Source: Acidobacteriota bacterium
GTDB taxonomy: Bacteria > Actinomycetota > Acidimicrobiia > Acidimicrobiales > Palsa-688
Reading direction: 5' to 3'
Assembly (NCBI GenBank): GCA_028876385.1
Contig: JAGWSF010000142.1
Location: forward strand, 1-44,205
Length of the DNA: 44,205 nucleotides
The position numbers and the translations under genes were made by a program. Shown one piece after another: positions 31,764-40,052 of the stretch. The number at the start of each line of letters is the position of its first letter. Position 1 is the first letter of the stretch. The notes beneath the pieces are model-generated. The model was given only the letters and a program-made list of their open reading frames with translations. It was not told the DNA's origin and ran no database searches.

Positions 31764-32315
31764 TCAGCGCAGTCGTAACCGGTCCCTGACCCGATCCGCT
31801 CGGCGGGTCAACGGCGAGGTCAGAGCCAAGATCCCGGGGATCGCCGGGATGGAGGGGTGAGGTCGGGAGGGGCTCCGGGCTGAGACCTTGGCGTAGACCA
31901 TTCCGAGGCTGGCGGAGACGTTGGGATCGATGATCGTATCGAGGGCAGCCAATATCTGAGCCTCCTCTACGGCCACGTGGAGACGGATGGCCGCGACCAC
32001 CTTCCCGCCGATCACCCGGCCGGTATCGGTTGCCGCGGTCCGGTCCAGCCGGCGCAGCAGTCGGCGTCCATCGCGCTCCTGCCGTTGGGCTACCGACTGC
32101 AGCAGGGACAGTTCCCTCATGGTGTCGCGCACCACCGGCCACAGGACCCGGGCTTCGGCCACCTCGTGGCGCGCCTCGATATCGACCAGAGCGCGGGTCG
32201 TCCGGCGCGCCGTCTTTTCACCCAGCGGCCATCGGGCGAGACTGTCCTCCAGCCGGTCGACCAGCTCGAGGATCGCCCGGTGGTCGCTTCGTACCGCTTC
32301 GACCAGGCCGGTCAC
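31764..32315 (-). CDS. Hemerythrin-like (HHE-domain) protein
   Basis: This 183-residue helical protein is the last gene of the respiratory operon; its start overlaps the previous stop. Metal-ligand candidates are H12 in SDHRAILELVD, H50 and E54 in EARHEVAEARVLWP, and H113 with E117 or E118 in RLHVAVEEAQI. This is the spacing of a diiron hemerythrin four-helix bundle. A basic, Pro-rich tail (SPSRPHPSIPAIPG onward) follows. It may sense or store O2 or iron for the oxidase encoded upstream. Not every hemerythrin ligand is assigned. Confidence 0.72.
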   Translation of the reverse strand: MTGLVEAVRSDHRAILELVDRLEDSLARWPLGEKTARRTTRALVDIEARHEVAEARVLWPVVRDTMRELSLLQSVAQRQERDGRRLLRRLDRTAATDTGRVIGGKVVAAIRLHVAVEEAQILAALDTIIDPNVSASLGMVYAKVSARSPSRPHPSIPAIPGILALTSPLTRRADRVRDRLRLR

Positions 32316-32758
32316 CGTCCACTCCTCGCGGGCTCCGCAGCCGCCCGTCTGCGGCGGTCGCCGGCCCGAAACCGCGGTGGGCGAGCCGTCTGCCCCTTGG
32401 AGTTCAGCGCCGCCAGGTAGGAGTTGTAGCTGCGCAACGAAGCCGATTCGTCCTCGTAGTTCCAGCGTAGGGGAGCCGATCGGCCGGCCAGCCGCGAATC
32501 GGGTGGGTCGCCGTGAGGTCCGGCCGATCTATCCCCGGCCCCGGTCAGGAGTACCCACCACAGCCACGCCGCAATCCCTGCGAAGGCGGGCCACTCGAAC
32601 ACGTACATCCAGCTCAGCAGGTTGCCCGACAGGGCCCGGGTCAGCTGCCACCAGGCCGCCAACGCGCACATCGGGAGGGCCAGAAGAAGCCCCAGATGCA
32701 GTCCGATGGCACGCCCCGAAAGCCACCTGACCCGTGCCCTTTCCCGACTCACCGGCAT
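32312..32758 (-). CDS. Membrane protein of the respiratory operon, unknown
   Basis: From ATG 32758 the product has 148 residues. Two hydrophobic segments (AIGLHLGLLLALPMCALAAW and FAGIAAWLWWVLLTGAG) sit on either side of LTRALSGNLLSWMYVFEWP. A basic, charged tail (SLRSYNSYLAALNSKG, then RAGDRRRRAAAEPA) faces the cytoplasm by the positive-inside rule. The motif ESASLRSYNSYLAALN looks conserved but I cannot name the family. Its start overlaps the lipoprotein stop by ten bases. It is probably an accessory or assembly subunit. Confidence 0.6.
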   Translation of the reverse strand: MPVSRERARVRWLSGRAIGLHLGLLLALPMCALAAWWQLTRALSGNLLSWMYVFEWPAFAGIAAWLWWVLLTGAGDRSAGPHGDPPDSRLAGRSAPLRWNYEDESASLRSYNSYLAALNSKGQTARPPRFRAGDRRRRAAAEPARSGR

Positions 32759-33171
32759 GGGTTCACCTTCTGCGTCTCGAGCGCGATGACGGGCCCGGGA
32801 ACATCGATGTCGGACAGGGCAGGCCCCACTCTGACCGTGAGCTGCCCAGGGCAACCGGCCGCGCCCGGGCTCGGTGCCGAGCGGATGAAGAAGATGCCCT
32901 TCAGGTCCTTCGCTGGCTCGGTGGCGGTTTGGCCGTGGCACTCGGCGGAGCGTCGGTCTATCGCCACGACGCAGCGGATGTAATCGTCCTCGACGGGGAT
33001 ACCGTTGCCCGACACCATCTGCCTCATGACGGCGGCGATGGTGTCGAGGCTGCCCGACGAGGCCAGAGTGCGAGGCCCGGGATGACCGCTGCAGCCGGTC
33101 ACCAAAGACCCCCACCCCGCCAGCAGCGCCGCCGCAGCGACAGCCCCTGCATGTCGTCGCCTCGTGCTCAT
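32749..33171 (-). CDS. Lipoprotein of the respiratory operon, unknown
   Basis: ATG 33171 overlaps the qcrB stop (ATGA). The 140-residue product has a basic start (STRRRHAG), a hydrophobic stretch ([14 protein letters not shown]) and lipobox VTGC. The mature part has four further Cys (YIRCVVAID, SAECHGQTA, AAGCPGQL, NPCR), which could form two disulfides. No heme motif is present. It is probably anchored outside the membrane next to the cytochrome complex. I do not recognise the family. Confidence 0.65.
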   Translation of the reverse strand: MSTRRRHAGAVAAAALLAGWGSLVTGCSGHPGPRTLASSGSLDTIAAVMRQMVSGNGIPVEDDYIRCVVAIDRRSAECHGQTATEPAKDLKGIFFIRSAPSPGAAGCPGQLTVRVGPALSDIDVPGPVIALETQKVNPCR

Positions 33172-34709
33172 CGGCGGACTCGGGAGCCGGAGCCCGAACG
33201 ACTCCTCCAGATGACGACGACCCCGAGGATAATCGCGCCGATAACGGTTCCTTCGTGACGCAGCAGGCTGGAGCGGCCAGTGCTCCCGATCGGTTCCCGG
33301 GGTCGGCCGGTCGCGGGGTCCTGCCAGGCGGCCCGGTCCGGGAGGTAACGCGCCGGGGAGGGGACAGCCGAGTCCGACCGACCTCGTGGAGGCTCGACCG
33401 GCGCCGGCAGCACGCCCCGCAGGTCCCTGCAGACTTTCCAGGTCGTGAGACCGGTAACGATCGGCAGGCCGATCAGCAGGGACCTCAGCGCAAAGGTGAC
33501 CGGAGCCTGCTGGAGGTCCAGATAGAACCCCAGCACATCCTGGGCGCCGGCTACGGTGAGCACGATGTAGAAGGTGAGACCAGCGACGCCTATGGCTGTC
33601 CGGCCCGGCCGATCCCGTGGACGGTCCAACAGGTTGTGGTACAAGCGGTCCCCCGTCCACCACCGCTCCAGGAACGGCCACATCCAGAAGATCACGAAGG
33701 TCAATCCCGGGAGGACGACCGCCGGCCAGAAGATCTCGGAGATGGTCCAGCCCCACAGGTCGATTCTCACCGGAGGCATCAGGCGCAGCGACCCCTCCAT
33801 CCAGCCGGTGTACCAGTCCGGCTGGGCGAACGAGCTGGCTGCGTACGGGTGGTAGGGGCCGTACTCCCAGATGGGATTGATCTGAACGAGCCCACCGAGC
33901 AGCACCACTACTCCCGTGACCGCCAGCATCAAAGCTAAGGAGCGGAAGGCGTAGGTGGGCCACAGTTGCGACCCGACGAGTCGCTTCTCGGATCGACCAG
34001 CACCGGGAAACTGGGTGTGCTTCTGGCGCCAGATGAGCGCCAGGTGGATGCTCAGCAGCCCGGTTATGAGGAGCGGGATGACGAACACGTGGAACAGGTA
34101 AAGACGGTGATCGAGTTGGCTGGAGGGGTACTGGCCCCCGAAGAAGAGGTAGGCGACCCACCCCCCTACGACCGGGATCGACTCGCATATCGAGTACCCG
34201 ATGCGAAGACCGAGCCCCGACATCATGTCCTCGGGAAGCGAGTACCCTGCGAACCCGTTGAGGATGGCCAGGAGCAGGAGGGTGACCCCGATCATCCAGT
34301 TCAGCTCACGCGGCTTGCGAAAGGCGCCTGTGAAGAACAGTCGGATCATGTGACAGGCGATAGCCGCTAAGAACAGATCGGCAGCCCAGTGGTGCATTTG
34401 GCGAATGAGCAGTCCGCTACGCACGTCGAGGCTCATGTGCACCGCCGACGAGTAGGCCTTCGAGACAGTCAAGCCGTGCAGCGGGGCATACGACCCCCTG
34501 TACACCACTTCGGCGTCGCTCGGATCGAAGAAGAAGGCCAGCCATACACCGGTGACGACCAGGATCACGAAACAGTAGAGCGCGATCTCGCCGAGCATGA
34601 ACGACCAGTTGTCGGGAAAGATGTGGTCCAGGGACCTCCGCAGGAAATCCTGCGTGCCCAGACGCTCATCGAGGGCCCGATTGAGCTTGCGAACGGTACG
34701 GCCGGGCAT
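33168..34709 (-). CDS. qcrB: Menaquinol-cytochrome c reductase cytochrome b subunit
   Basis: This 513-residue protein has about eight to nine transmembrane helices. Heme-ligand His pairs occur in LLIRQMHHWAADLFLAAIACH and HRLYLFHVFVIPLLITGLLSIH. The Qo-site motif is PDWYTGWMEGSLRLMPP, the actinobacterial PDWY form of the usual PEWY. A long C-terminal part (WPFLERWWTGDRLYHNLLDR onward) is typical of actinobacterial QcrB. It oxidises menaquinol and passes electrons to the Rieske centre and hemes b. It starts one base after qcrA ends. Confidence 0.95.
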   Translation of the reverse strand: MPGRTVRKLNRALDERLGTQDFLRRSLDHIFPDNWSFMLGEIALYCFVILVVTGVWLAFFFDPSDAEVVYRGSYAPLHGLTVSKAYSSAVHMSLDVRSGLLIRQMHHWAADLFLAAIACHMIRLFFTGAFRKPRELNWMIGVTLLLLAILNGFAGYSLPEDMMSGLGLRIGYSICESIPVVGGWVAYLFFGGQYPSSQLDHRLYLFHVFVIPLLITGLLSIHLALIWRQKHTQFPGAGRSEKRLVGSQLWPTYAFRSLALMLAVTGVVVLLGGLVQINPIWEYGPYHPYAASSFAQPDWYTGWMEGSLRLMPPVRIDLWGWTISEIFWPAVVLPGLTFVIFWMWPFLERWWTGDRLYHNLLDRPRDRPGRTAIGVAGLTFYIVLTVAGAQDVLGFYLDLQQAPVTFALRSLLIGLPIVTGLTTWKVCRDLRGVLPAPVEPPRGRSDSAVPSPARYLPDRAAWQDPATGRPREPIGSTGRSSLLRHEGTVIGAIILGVVVIWRSRSGSGSRVRR

Positions 34710-34710
34710 A

Positions 34711-35577
34711 TCAGGCGGGATGGCTGCCGCTGTAATGCCAGAACACTGGTCCCGGCGGGTGGTCGAAGTCCCCCGCTGACCGCAAGGTGCCGTCCGGGTC
34801 GACCGAAAGCGGTAGCTGGGACAGCGGTCCTCCGGCCGGCCCGAAGATGGGCTGAGCTCCCCTCGTCACGTCGAAGACCGACTGATGACAGGGGCACTCC
34901 ATGACCAGGGTCATCCGGTCGTACAGATTGACCGGACACCCGGCGTGAGAGCACACCTTCGAGTAGCAGATCAGGTTGTGGGGAGTCCACGATCCCCGGC
35001 CCGGAAGCGGATGGTTGGCCCCCGGTGGGAGATGTATGAGCATGGCCGGGACCTGCGGCAGCTCCGGGAAGCCCTGAGGGTATACCGACAGCTCGCCTCC
35101 GACGGGGAGGTCACCCACCTTCATGGGCTTTCCGTCGGAGTCGACGAGGACCAGCCGTTCCTTCCACACCGTCGAAGCGAGCGAGTTGGGCGCCGGACCG
35201 AAGGAGCGAACGGTCGAGACCAGTCCCCCTCCGACGGTCACGCCGACCGCACCGAGCGAGCCGAGCAGCAGTCGGCGCCGGCCGACCCCGCCGCGGTCCA
35301 CCGTGGCGAGCACCTCCGCTTCCGCGTCCGGAGGGGACTGCATCTCGGGGTAGGACTCGAAGTAGGGACCGTTGGGCAGGAGGTGGTGCGACCAAACGAC
35401 CAGGCCAGCTGCCACCAGCAGGAGACTGGCCCCCAGGCAGGACCCCTCGATGACAATGTCGCCGTTGAGCCAGTAGGACACACCGAAGCCACTACCGGCC
35501 ACAGCGGCCAGCAGGAAATAGAAGGCGACCAGCGCTGACATCCGACGCTCCTTCGAGGACGGTCCGATCCGACTCAT
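34711..35577 (-). CDS. qcrA: Rieske iron-sulfur subunit of the bc complex
   Basis: The 288-residue product has two N-terminal hydrophobic helices (SALVAFYFLLAAVAGSGFGV, IVIEGSCLGASLLLVAAGLVV) and a third near RRRLLLGSLGAVGVTVGGG, the three-helix form of actinobacterial Rieske proteins. The 2Fe-2S site is CSHAGCPV followed by CPCHQSVFD, with both Cys-His pairs intact. The head faces the outside and moves electrons from menaquinol to the diheme cytochrome c. The ATG at 35577 overlaps the qcrC stop. Confidence 0.95.
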   Translation of the reverse strand: MSRIGPSSKERRMSALVAFYFLLAAVAGSGFGVSYWLNGDIVIEGSCLGASLLLVAAGLVVWSHHLLPNGPYFESYPEMQSPPDAEAEVLATVDRGGVGRRRLLLGSLGAVGVTVGGGLVSTVRSFGPAPNSLASTVWKERLVLVDSDGKPMKVGDLPVGGELSVYPQGFPELPQVPAMLIHLPPGANHPLPGRGSWTPHNLICYSKVCSHAGCPVNLYDRMTLVMECPCHQSVFDVTRGAQPIFGPAGGPLSQLPLSVDPDGTLRSAGDFDHPPGPVFWHYSGSHPA

Positions 35578-36398
35578 CCCCGCTCACCGATCCAACGGAT
35601 CATGAACAGCAGCCCGGTGATGGCTACCAGCCAGATGACCGCACCCTCGGCCGCGGGACCTATGTGCGAAATCGGATCACCCCCCTGATCCGCGGGGTGC
35701 TGGGCGCTAAGGATGTATGAAGCGATGTCGTTCACCTCCGATTGAGTCAGCTGATGGGGGCCGAACACCGGCATGGGTCCAGGGCCCACACGCATGGCTT
35801 CACCAATCTGCGTCGGCGTGGCCCCGGTGATGGACGGCACCACTCGGCTGTAGAGGATGCCGCCGCTTCCACCCGAGTTGTGGCAGGCGGCGCAGTTCTC
35901 GTCGAAGAGGATGTGCCCCTTGGCTTGGTCTCCCTGGACGGGCTCGACTGACGGAATCGTCGGTCCGCCCTTGGCCGCCAGCTCGGTGACGTACTGGTCC
36001 AACGCTTTGATGTCCGCCTCCGGGAGGGACGGTCGGTAGGGAGGCTGGTTGCTGGCCGCTCCCCGCTTCGGCATCCGCCCTGTGGACAGCATGAAGTCCA
36101 CCGCCGCCTCGCCCACGCCGGTCAGGTCGGGGCCTCGACTGGTGCCCTTGCCAGTCTCGCCGTGACAGGATGCGCAGTCCTGCTGATAGAGCACGTCAGC
36201 CGGAACTCCTCCTGCGCCCAGCGGCGCGGCGCTGCTGCCGGAGCCCCTCGATGCCGCCGGCGCGGGTGCACCCGCTGTTGCCGCCGCGGCGATCGCCCCC
36301 GACGGCCGCCACAGCCAGCCTCCGACGGCTGCCGTTACCAGTAGCGGCACCCAGATGAGAACGAGGCGTCTGGCCCGCCGGCCGCCCTTGAGTGTCAT
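35574..36398 (-). CDS. qcrC: Diheme cytochrome c subunit of the bc complex
   Basis: From ATG 36398, 274 residues include an N-terminal helix (RLVLIWVPLLVTAAVGGWLW), a low-complexity Ala/Ser linker, and two cytochrome c domains. C75-ASC-H79 and C169-AAC-H173 bind the hemes, with RMPKRG and PMPVFGP carrying likely Met ligands. A C-terminal anchor helix (GAVIWLVAITGLLFMIRWI) is present. It delivers electrons straight to the CuA of CtaC, replacing a soluble cytochrome c. The start overlaps the stop of the small membrane gene by four bases. Confidence 0.95.
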   Translation of the reverse strand: MTLKGGRRARRLVLIWVPLLVTAAVGGWLWRPSGAIAAAATAGAPAPAASRGSGSSAAPLGAGGVPADVLYQQDCASCHGETGKGTSRGPDLTGVGEAAVDFMLSTGRMPKRGAASNQPPYRPSLPEADIKALDQYVTELAAKGGPTIPSVEPVQGDQAKGHILFDENCAACHNSGGSGGILYSRVVPSITGATPTQIGEAMRVGPGPMPVFGPHQLTQSEVNDIASYILSAQHPADQGGDPISHIGPAAEGAVIWLVAITGLLFMIRWIGERG

Positions 36399-36781
36399 GC
36401 CGTGCCCTCTCGTCGCTCCGCCCGCTCCTGGCGGAGGCGGGCCAAATTGAATGCGATGAGGGGAAGAGCCAGGTAGGCCAGGAACACGCCGAACACCCAG
36501 GCCAGGCCACCGATCATGCAGGCCACAGCAAAAGCTGCGGCTGGGGCGCCGTTGGCACTCCGCCCGCCTCCGGGAGGAGCAGCGGACCGGGCTCGGTGGG
36601 GCCGGACGGCGAAGAGAGCCAAGGCGAAGACGACGAGGATGGCCACTGCGCCGAAGTAGACCCACCGCTCCTGAGGTGATAACTCGGAGGGGAAGGCGAA
36701 GTGGATGAGGGCGAGGGCGGCGTTCATGGCGGCCCAGACGACCAGGATCAGGACTCCCCTCGTGAAGAACCTGCGTCTCAC
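36395..36781 (-). CDS. Small membrane protein between ctaD and qcrC (subunit IV-like)
   Basis: This 128-residue protein has two N-terminal hydrophobic helices (GVLILVVWAAMNAALALIHF, VYFGAVAILVVFALALFAV) and two in the C-terminal half (AAAFAVACMIGGLAWVFGVF, LAYLALPLIAFNLARL). It sits where actinobacterial clusters often carry CtaF, the oxidase subunit IV. I cannot confirm homology. Both ends overlap neighbouring genes by four bases, so it is made with the oxidase. A heme-copper subunit III gene (ctaE) is not in this operon. Confidence 0.6.
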   Translation of the reverse strand: MRRRFFTRGVLILVVWAAMNAALALIHFAFPSELSPQERWVYFGAVAILVVFALALFAVRPHRARSAAPPGGGRSANGAPAAAFAVACMIGGLAWVFGVFLAYLALPLIAFNLARLRQERAERREGTA

Positions 36782-38466
36782 GCCGGTCCCGGCCCCGGCT
36801 GGGACACTTCCTCGCTAGGCGACCCGGGCGATTCCTTTCCAGCGTCGACCCGTTGACGGAGATCGAACAGGGGGGCGAAGCCGTGGATGGGTGGTATGGC
36901 CAGGAAATTGAACCGCGGTGGCGGGGAGGTGGTGGCCCACTCCAGAGTATGGCCTCCCCACGGGTCGGGGCCGGCCGGGGTCCTCCGCCGAGTGGAGCGG
37001 ACCACGTTGACGGCGAAGACGATCATCGCCACGGCCAAGATCCCAGCACCGATGCTCTCGAGCAGGTTGAGATCGTTGATGACCGGAGACGACGGGTAGG
37101 TGGCGACCCTTCTCGGCATCCCCAGATAGCCGACTGCGAACATCGGCAGGAAGGTCAGATTGGTCCCCAGCACCATGAGCCAGAAGTGCATCTTGCCGAG
37201 ACCTTCGCCGAGCATGAAGCCGGTGGCCTTGGGCCACCAGAGGTAGAGCCCGGCGAACATCCCGAAGACACTGCCGGCGAACAGCGTGTAGTGGAAGTGG
37301 GCTACCACGAAGTACGTCCCGTTGACGTGGTAGTCAATCACCGGGGTTCCGAGCATCACCCCCGTCAGCCCCCCGATCAGGAACTGCGGGATGAAGGCGA
37401 GGGCGAACAGCATGGGGGTCCTGTAGACCAGCCGTCCGAAGGCGATGGTCGATAGGAAGCCGAAGTACTCGATACCGGCCGGGACCGTCAGGGCGATCGT
37501 GGTCAGGCTGTAGTAGTCGTTGGCCGATTGGCCCGATACGAAGAGGTGGTGGCCCCATACGGACATGGACAAGGCGGCGAACGACAACAGCGAGCCGACT
37601 GTCCAGGTGTAGGCGACGTAACGGCGGCCAGCGAACACGGCAAGGGTCTCGGCGACCGCTCCCATGAAAGGGAAGAACATGACGTACACGACCGGATGGC
37701 CGTAGAACCAGAAGAGGTTCTGGTAGGCGATGTTCCACACGTTATGGTCGAAGATGGCCGGGTTCACCTGACCCGCGGCCATCAGCGAGAGGGCGGCAAG
37801 AAGTGATGGGAAGGCCGAGATGGTCATGAGGTCGGTGACGACCATGGCCCAGGTGAAGACCGGCATGCGCAGCAGGGTCATTCCCGGAGCCCGGTGACGC
37901 ATGGCCGTCCACAGCGTCGCGCCGGCCAGCAGGATCATCCCCGATGTGGACAGGAAGGCCCCGACGATCCACAGAGATTGGCCGGGGCCCGGGCTGTAAG
38001 TGCGGTCAGCCAGCGGCAGGTACGAGTACCACCCGGCGTCGGCCGCTCCTCCCCCGGTGAAGAAGCCCGAGTACATCGTCACCGCACCGCACAGGTACAG
38101 CCAGTAGCCGAGAAGGGCAGCCCGCGGCGCAGCGATGGCCGGGGCACCGACCTGCAGGGGGACGAGGTAGACCCCCATGCCGACGGCGATCGGCGTGATG
38201 ACCAGAAAGATCATCCCGGAGCCGTGCATGGTGAACAGCTCGCTGTAGAGGTGGGAGCTGACGATGGTCTGACCGGGCTGGGCCAGCTGGGCTCGCATGA
38301 GCAGGGCCAGAGCCCCGCTGATGGCAAACATGACCAGGGCCGTACCGATGGTAAGAAGAGCGATCTGCTTGTGGTCCGTGGTGGTGACCGCGGAGGCCAG
38401 GCCCCGGGCTTCGGGCGGCTCGGGGACCGAACTGCCGGCCGAGGGCGCAACGTCGGTGGTCGTCAC
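36778..38466 (-). CDS. ctaD: Heme-copper oxidase subunit I, atypical proton channels
   Basis: From GTG 38466, 562 residues form about 12 helices. Ligands are complete: heme a H81 (LFTMHGSGM) and H392; heme a3 H390 (VVAHFHYTLF); CuB H257 (FYGHPVVY), H306 and H307 (WGHHLF); and the cross-linked Tyr261. The usual D-channel Asp is Ala110 (GAPAIAAPR). The helix VI Glu is Val259 (GHPVVY) with Tyr255 one turn earlier, recalling A2-type YSHP but with Gly in place of Ser. The K-channel Lys is Glu333 (VPAGIEYFG). It reduces O2 to water; whether it pumps protons is open. Confidence 0.93.
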   Translation of the reverse strand: MTTTDVAPSAGSSVPEPPEARGLASAVTTTDHKQIALLTIGTALVMFAISGALALLMRAQLAQPGQTIVSSHLYSELFTMHGSGMIFLVITPIAVGMGVYLVPLQVGAPAIAAPRAALLGYWLYLCGAVTMYSGFFTGGGAADAGWYSYLPLADRTYSPGPGQSLWIVGAFLSTSGMILLAGATLWTAMRHRAPGMTLLRMPVFTWAMVVTDLMTISAFPSLLAALSLMAAGQVNPAIFDHNVWNIAYQNLFWFYGHPVVYVMFFPFMGAVAETLAVFAGRRYVAYTWTVGSLLSFAALSMSVWGHHLFVSGQSANDYYSLTTIALTVPAGIEYFGFLSTIAFGRLVYRTPMLFALAFIPQFLIGGLTGVMLGTPVIDYHVNGTYFVVAHFHYTLFAGSVFGMFAGLYLWWPKATGFMLGEGLGKMHFWLMVLGTNLTFLPMFAVGYLGMPRRVATYPSSPVINDLNLLESIGAGILAVAMIVFAVNVVRSTRRRTPAGPDPWGGHTLEWATTSPPPRFNFLAIPPIHGFAPLFDLRQRVDAGKESPGSPSEEVSQPGPGPA

Positions 38467-39086
38467 CTCGCCGCTCCGTGGGACTGCAGCCAGGAGTGGA
38501 AGCCCGCGGGCGTCGTCACCGTCAGGCGGAAGTGCATGGCGTAGTGGTACTGGCCGCAGAACTCCGAGCATTCACCCAACCAGGTCCCCGGCTCGGGGAA
38601 GGTGTTCTCGAAGGTGTTGGTCCAGTTCGGGTAGGCGAACATCTTGAAGCGAAGATGAGGAATCCACATGGCGTGGATGACGTCGGCCGAGACGATCCGG
38701 AACCGGATGGCCTCACCGCTGGGCACCTCCAGGGTGGGGAGGTCCCCGTTGACACAGTCGGCTGTCACCGACACTCCGGACCCCGGGTATTCGAACCGCC
38801 AACACCACTGGAAGGCCGTCACGTCGACTGTCATCGCGGGGGCCGAAGTCGTCGACCGGTTCTCCGTGAAGGAGAACGTCACGAGGAAGATCATCATCGC
38901 CGCTACCAGCGACGTCCAGAAGACTTCGGTCCTTTTGTAGGAGGTCTTCTGGGAAGCGGTGCGACCTCTGGCCGTGAACGACCGCACGATAGATGCGGAG
39001 AACACGAGCACGATCAGGCCGAACACCACAAACGCGATGACGACCTCGACGCGAAAGGTGTGATCGAAGCGAGCCGGGAGATTCAT
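38463..39086 (-). CDS. ctaC: Cytochrome c oxidase subunit II (CuA)
   Basis: The 207-residue product starts at ATG 39086. Two transmembrane helices (VEVVIAFVVFGLIVLVFSA and VFWTSLVAAMMIFLVTFSF) are followed by a cupredoxin domain. The CuA ligands are His in VIHAMWIPHL and the set CSEFCGQYHYAMHF (Cys, Glu, Cys, His, Met). The aromatic entry segment QWCWRFEYP takes electrons from cytochrome c. It lacks a fused cytochrome c domain, in keeping with the diheme QcrC. It is the first gene of the operon. Confidence 0.95.
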   Translation of the reverse strand: MNLPARFDHTFRVEVVIAFVVFGLIVLVFSASIVRSFTARGRTASQKTSYKRTEVFWTSLVAAMMIFLVTFSFTENRSTTSAPAMTVDVTAFQWCWRFEYPGSGVSVTADCVNGDLPTLEVPSGEAIRFRIVSADVIHAMWIPHLRFKMFAYPNWTNTFENTFPEPGTWLGECSEFCGQYHYAMHFRLTVTTPAGFHSWLQSHGAAR

Positions 39087-39189
39087 CTGCTTGGTCGCAT
39101 CCGGCGCTCGGCTATCTCCTGGGTCAGACTCGAGGCGCCGGTGAGTTACCCGGGGTTCGAGCGCTGAAACACCTCGCGCGGTTATCAGG

Positions 39190-39212
39190 CCGTCCGGGAT
39201 AGCCCGGGACGG
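39190..39212 (-). terminator. Hairpin ending the ECF operon
   Basis: CCGTCC plus GGG and CCC plus GGACGG form a stem with one bulged base, seven bases after the S-component stop. It separates that operon from ctaC. Confidence 0.55.
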
Positions 39213-39218
39213 TGTGGG

Positions 39219-40052
39219 TCAGAGGTGGGGGACGTCGAACTCGGAGGCGGCGCCGAAGGCGGCCCGCCGGGCGGCCCGCCGGAATGTGGCGAGCATGGCC
39301 GGGCCGACGAGGAGGATGCCGACGACGTTGGTGATGGCTCTGCCCGTGTCCCACCCGAGCGAAGTGGCCCCGTAATAGAGGAGGTAGCGGTGGAGGTTGA
39401 GCGTCAGCGGGGCGCCGGGCAAGAAGGAGAGAGTGCTCCCGGGGTCCACGGTGAAAGGCCACGAGGAGAGATTGATCAGAAACCCGTAGAGGTAGCCAGC
39501 CGCCACACCGTAGGCGGCGAGGAGCGCCACTTCGACCCGGCCGCGAGCAGACGGTAGGAGGCCCGCCACGAGACCGATCCAGGCGCTGGCGAACATCTGA
39601 TAGGGAAGCCAGGGTCCGATGCCACCGGTGATCAGGGCCGAAGCCATGAGCGTGGTGCAGCCCAATATGAAACCGAAGGCCGGCCCGTACACCCGCCCGG
39701 CGACTATGAGGGTGAAGAAGACCGTCTCGATGCCGGCTGTGCCCGCGCCGAGCGGGCGCAAAGCCGCCCCTATGGCCGACAGCACGCCCAGCATGGCGAC
39801 GGCCTTCGAATCGATACCCCCGTGAGACATCTCGGCGAGTACCACGGCCACCACGACGACCAGCACGGCGGCGAAGAGCCACGGAGCGATAGTCGTGTCG
39901 CTGAAGGCCCCGGGCGCCACTGCGAAGGGCCACAGGAACGCGACCAGGCCTATGAGGGCGGCCAGCATCACCACCGGCCCCGAGGTGGCTCGGAGCACCA
40001 CTGCGGTGACCGGTCTGGGCGCTTCCCGCCGCGACAGTCGGAGTTGGGTCAC
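39219..40052 (-). CDS. ECF transporter substrate-binding (S) component
   Basis: The GTG at 40052 overlaps the ecfA stop, giving 277 residues and about eight hydrophobic segments. The N-terminal tail is long (SRREAPRPVTAVVLRATSGP). The middle, DSKAVAMLGVLSAIGAALRPLGAGTAGIETVFFTLIVAGRVYG, given here in part, contains the A-x3-A-like helix packing of S components. PYQMFASAWIGLVAGLL and YGFLINLSSWPF are family-like. The same gene order in Streptomyces (SCO2322-SCO2325) carries an S protein of this kind. Which vitamin or metabolite it takes is not known, and no riboswitch is seen. Confidence 0.75.
   Translation of the reverse strand: MTQLRLSRREAPRPVTAVVLRATSGPVVMLAALIGLVAFLWPFAVAPGAFSDTTIAPWLFAAVLVVVVAVVLAEMSHGGIDSKAVAMLGVLSAIGAALRPLGAGTAGIETVFFTLIVAGRVYGPAFGFILGCTTLMASALITGGIGPWLPYQMFASAWIGLVAGLLPSARGRVEVALLAAYGVAAGYLYGFLINLSSWPFTVDPGSTLSFLPGAPLTLNLHRYLLYYGATSLGWDTGRAITNVVGILLVGPAMLATFRRAARRAAFGAASEFDVPHL

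Noticed and set aside
39087..39218. Cobalamin or other riboswitch near the ECF operon
   Set aside because: Only a terminator hairpin is seen, at the downstream end of that operon. The operon's own 5' end is outside the window.
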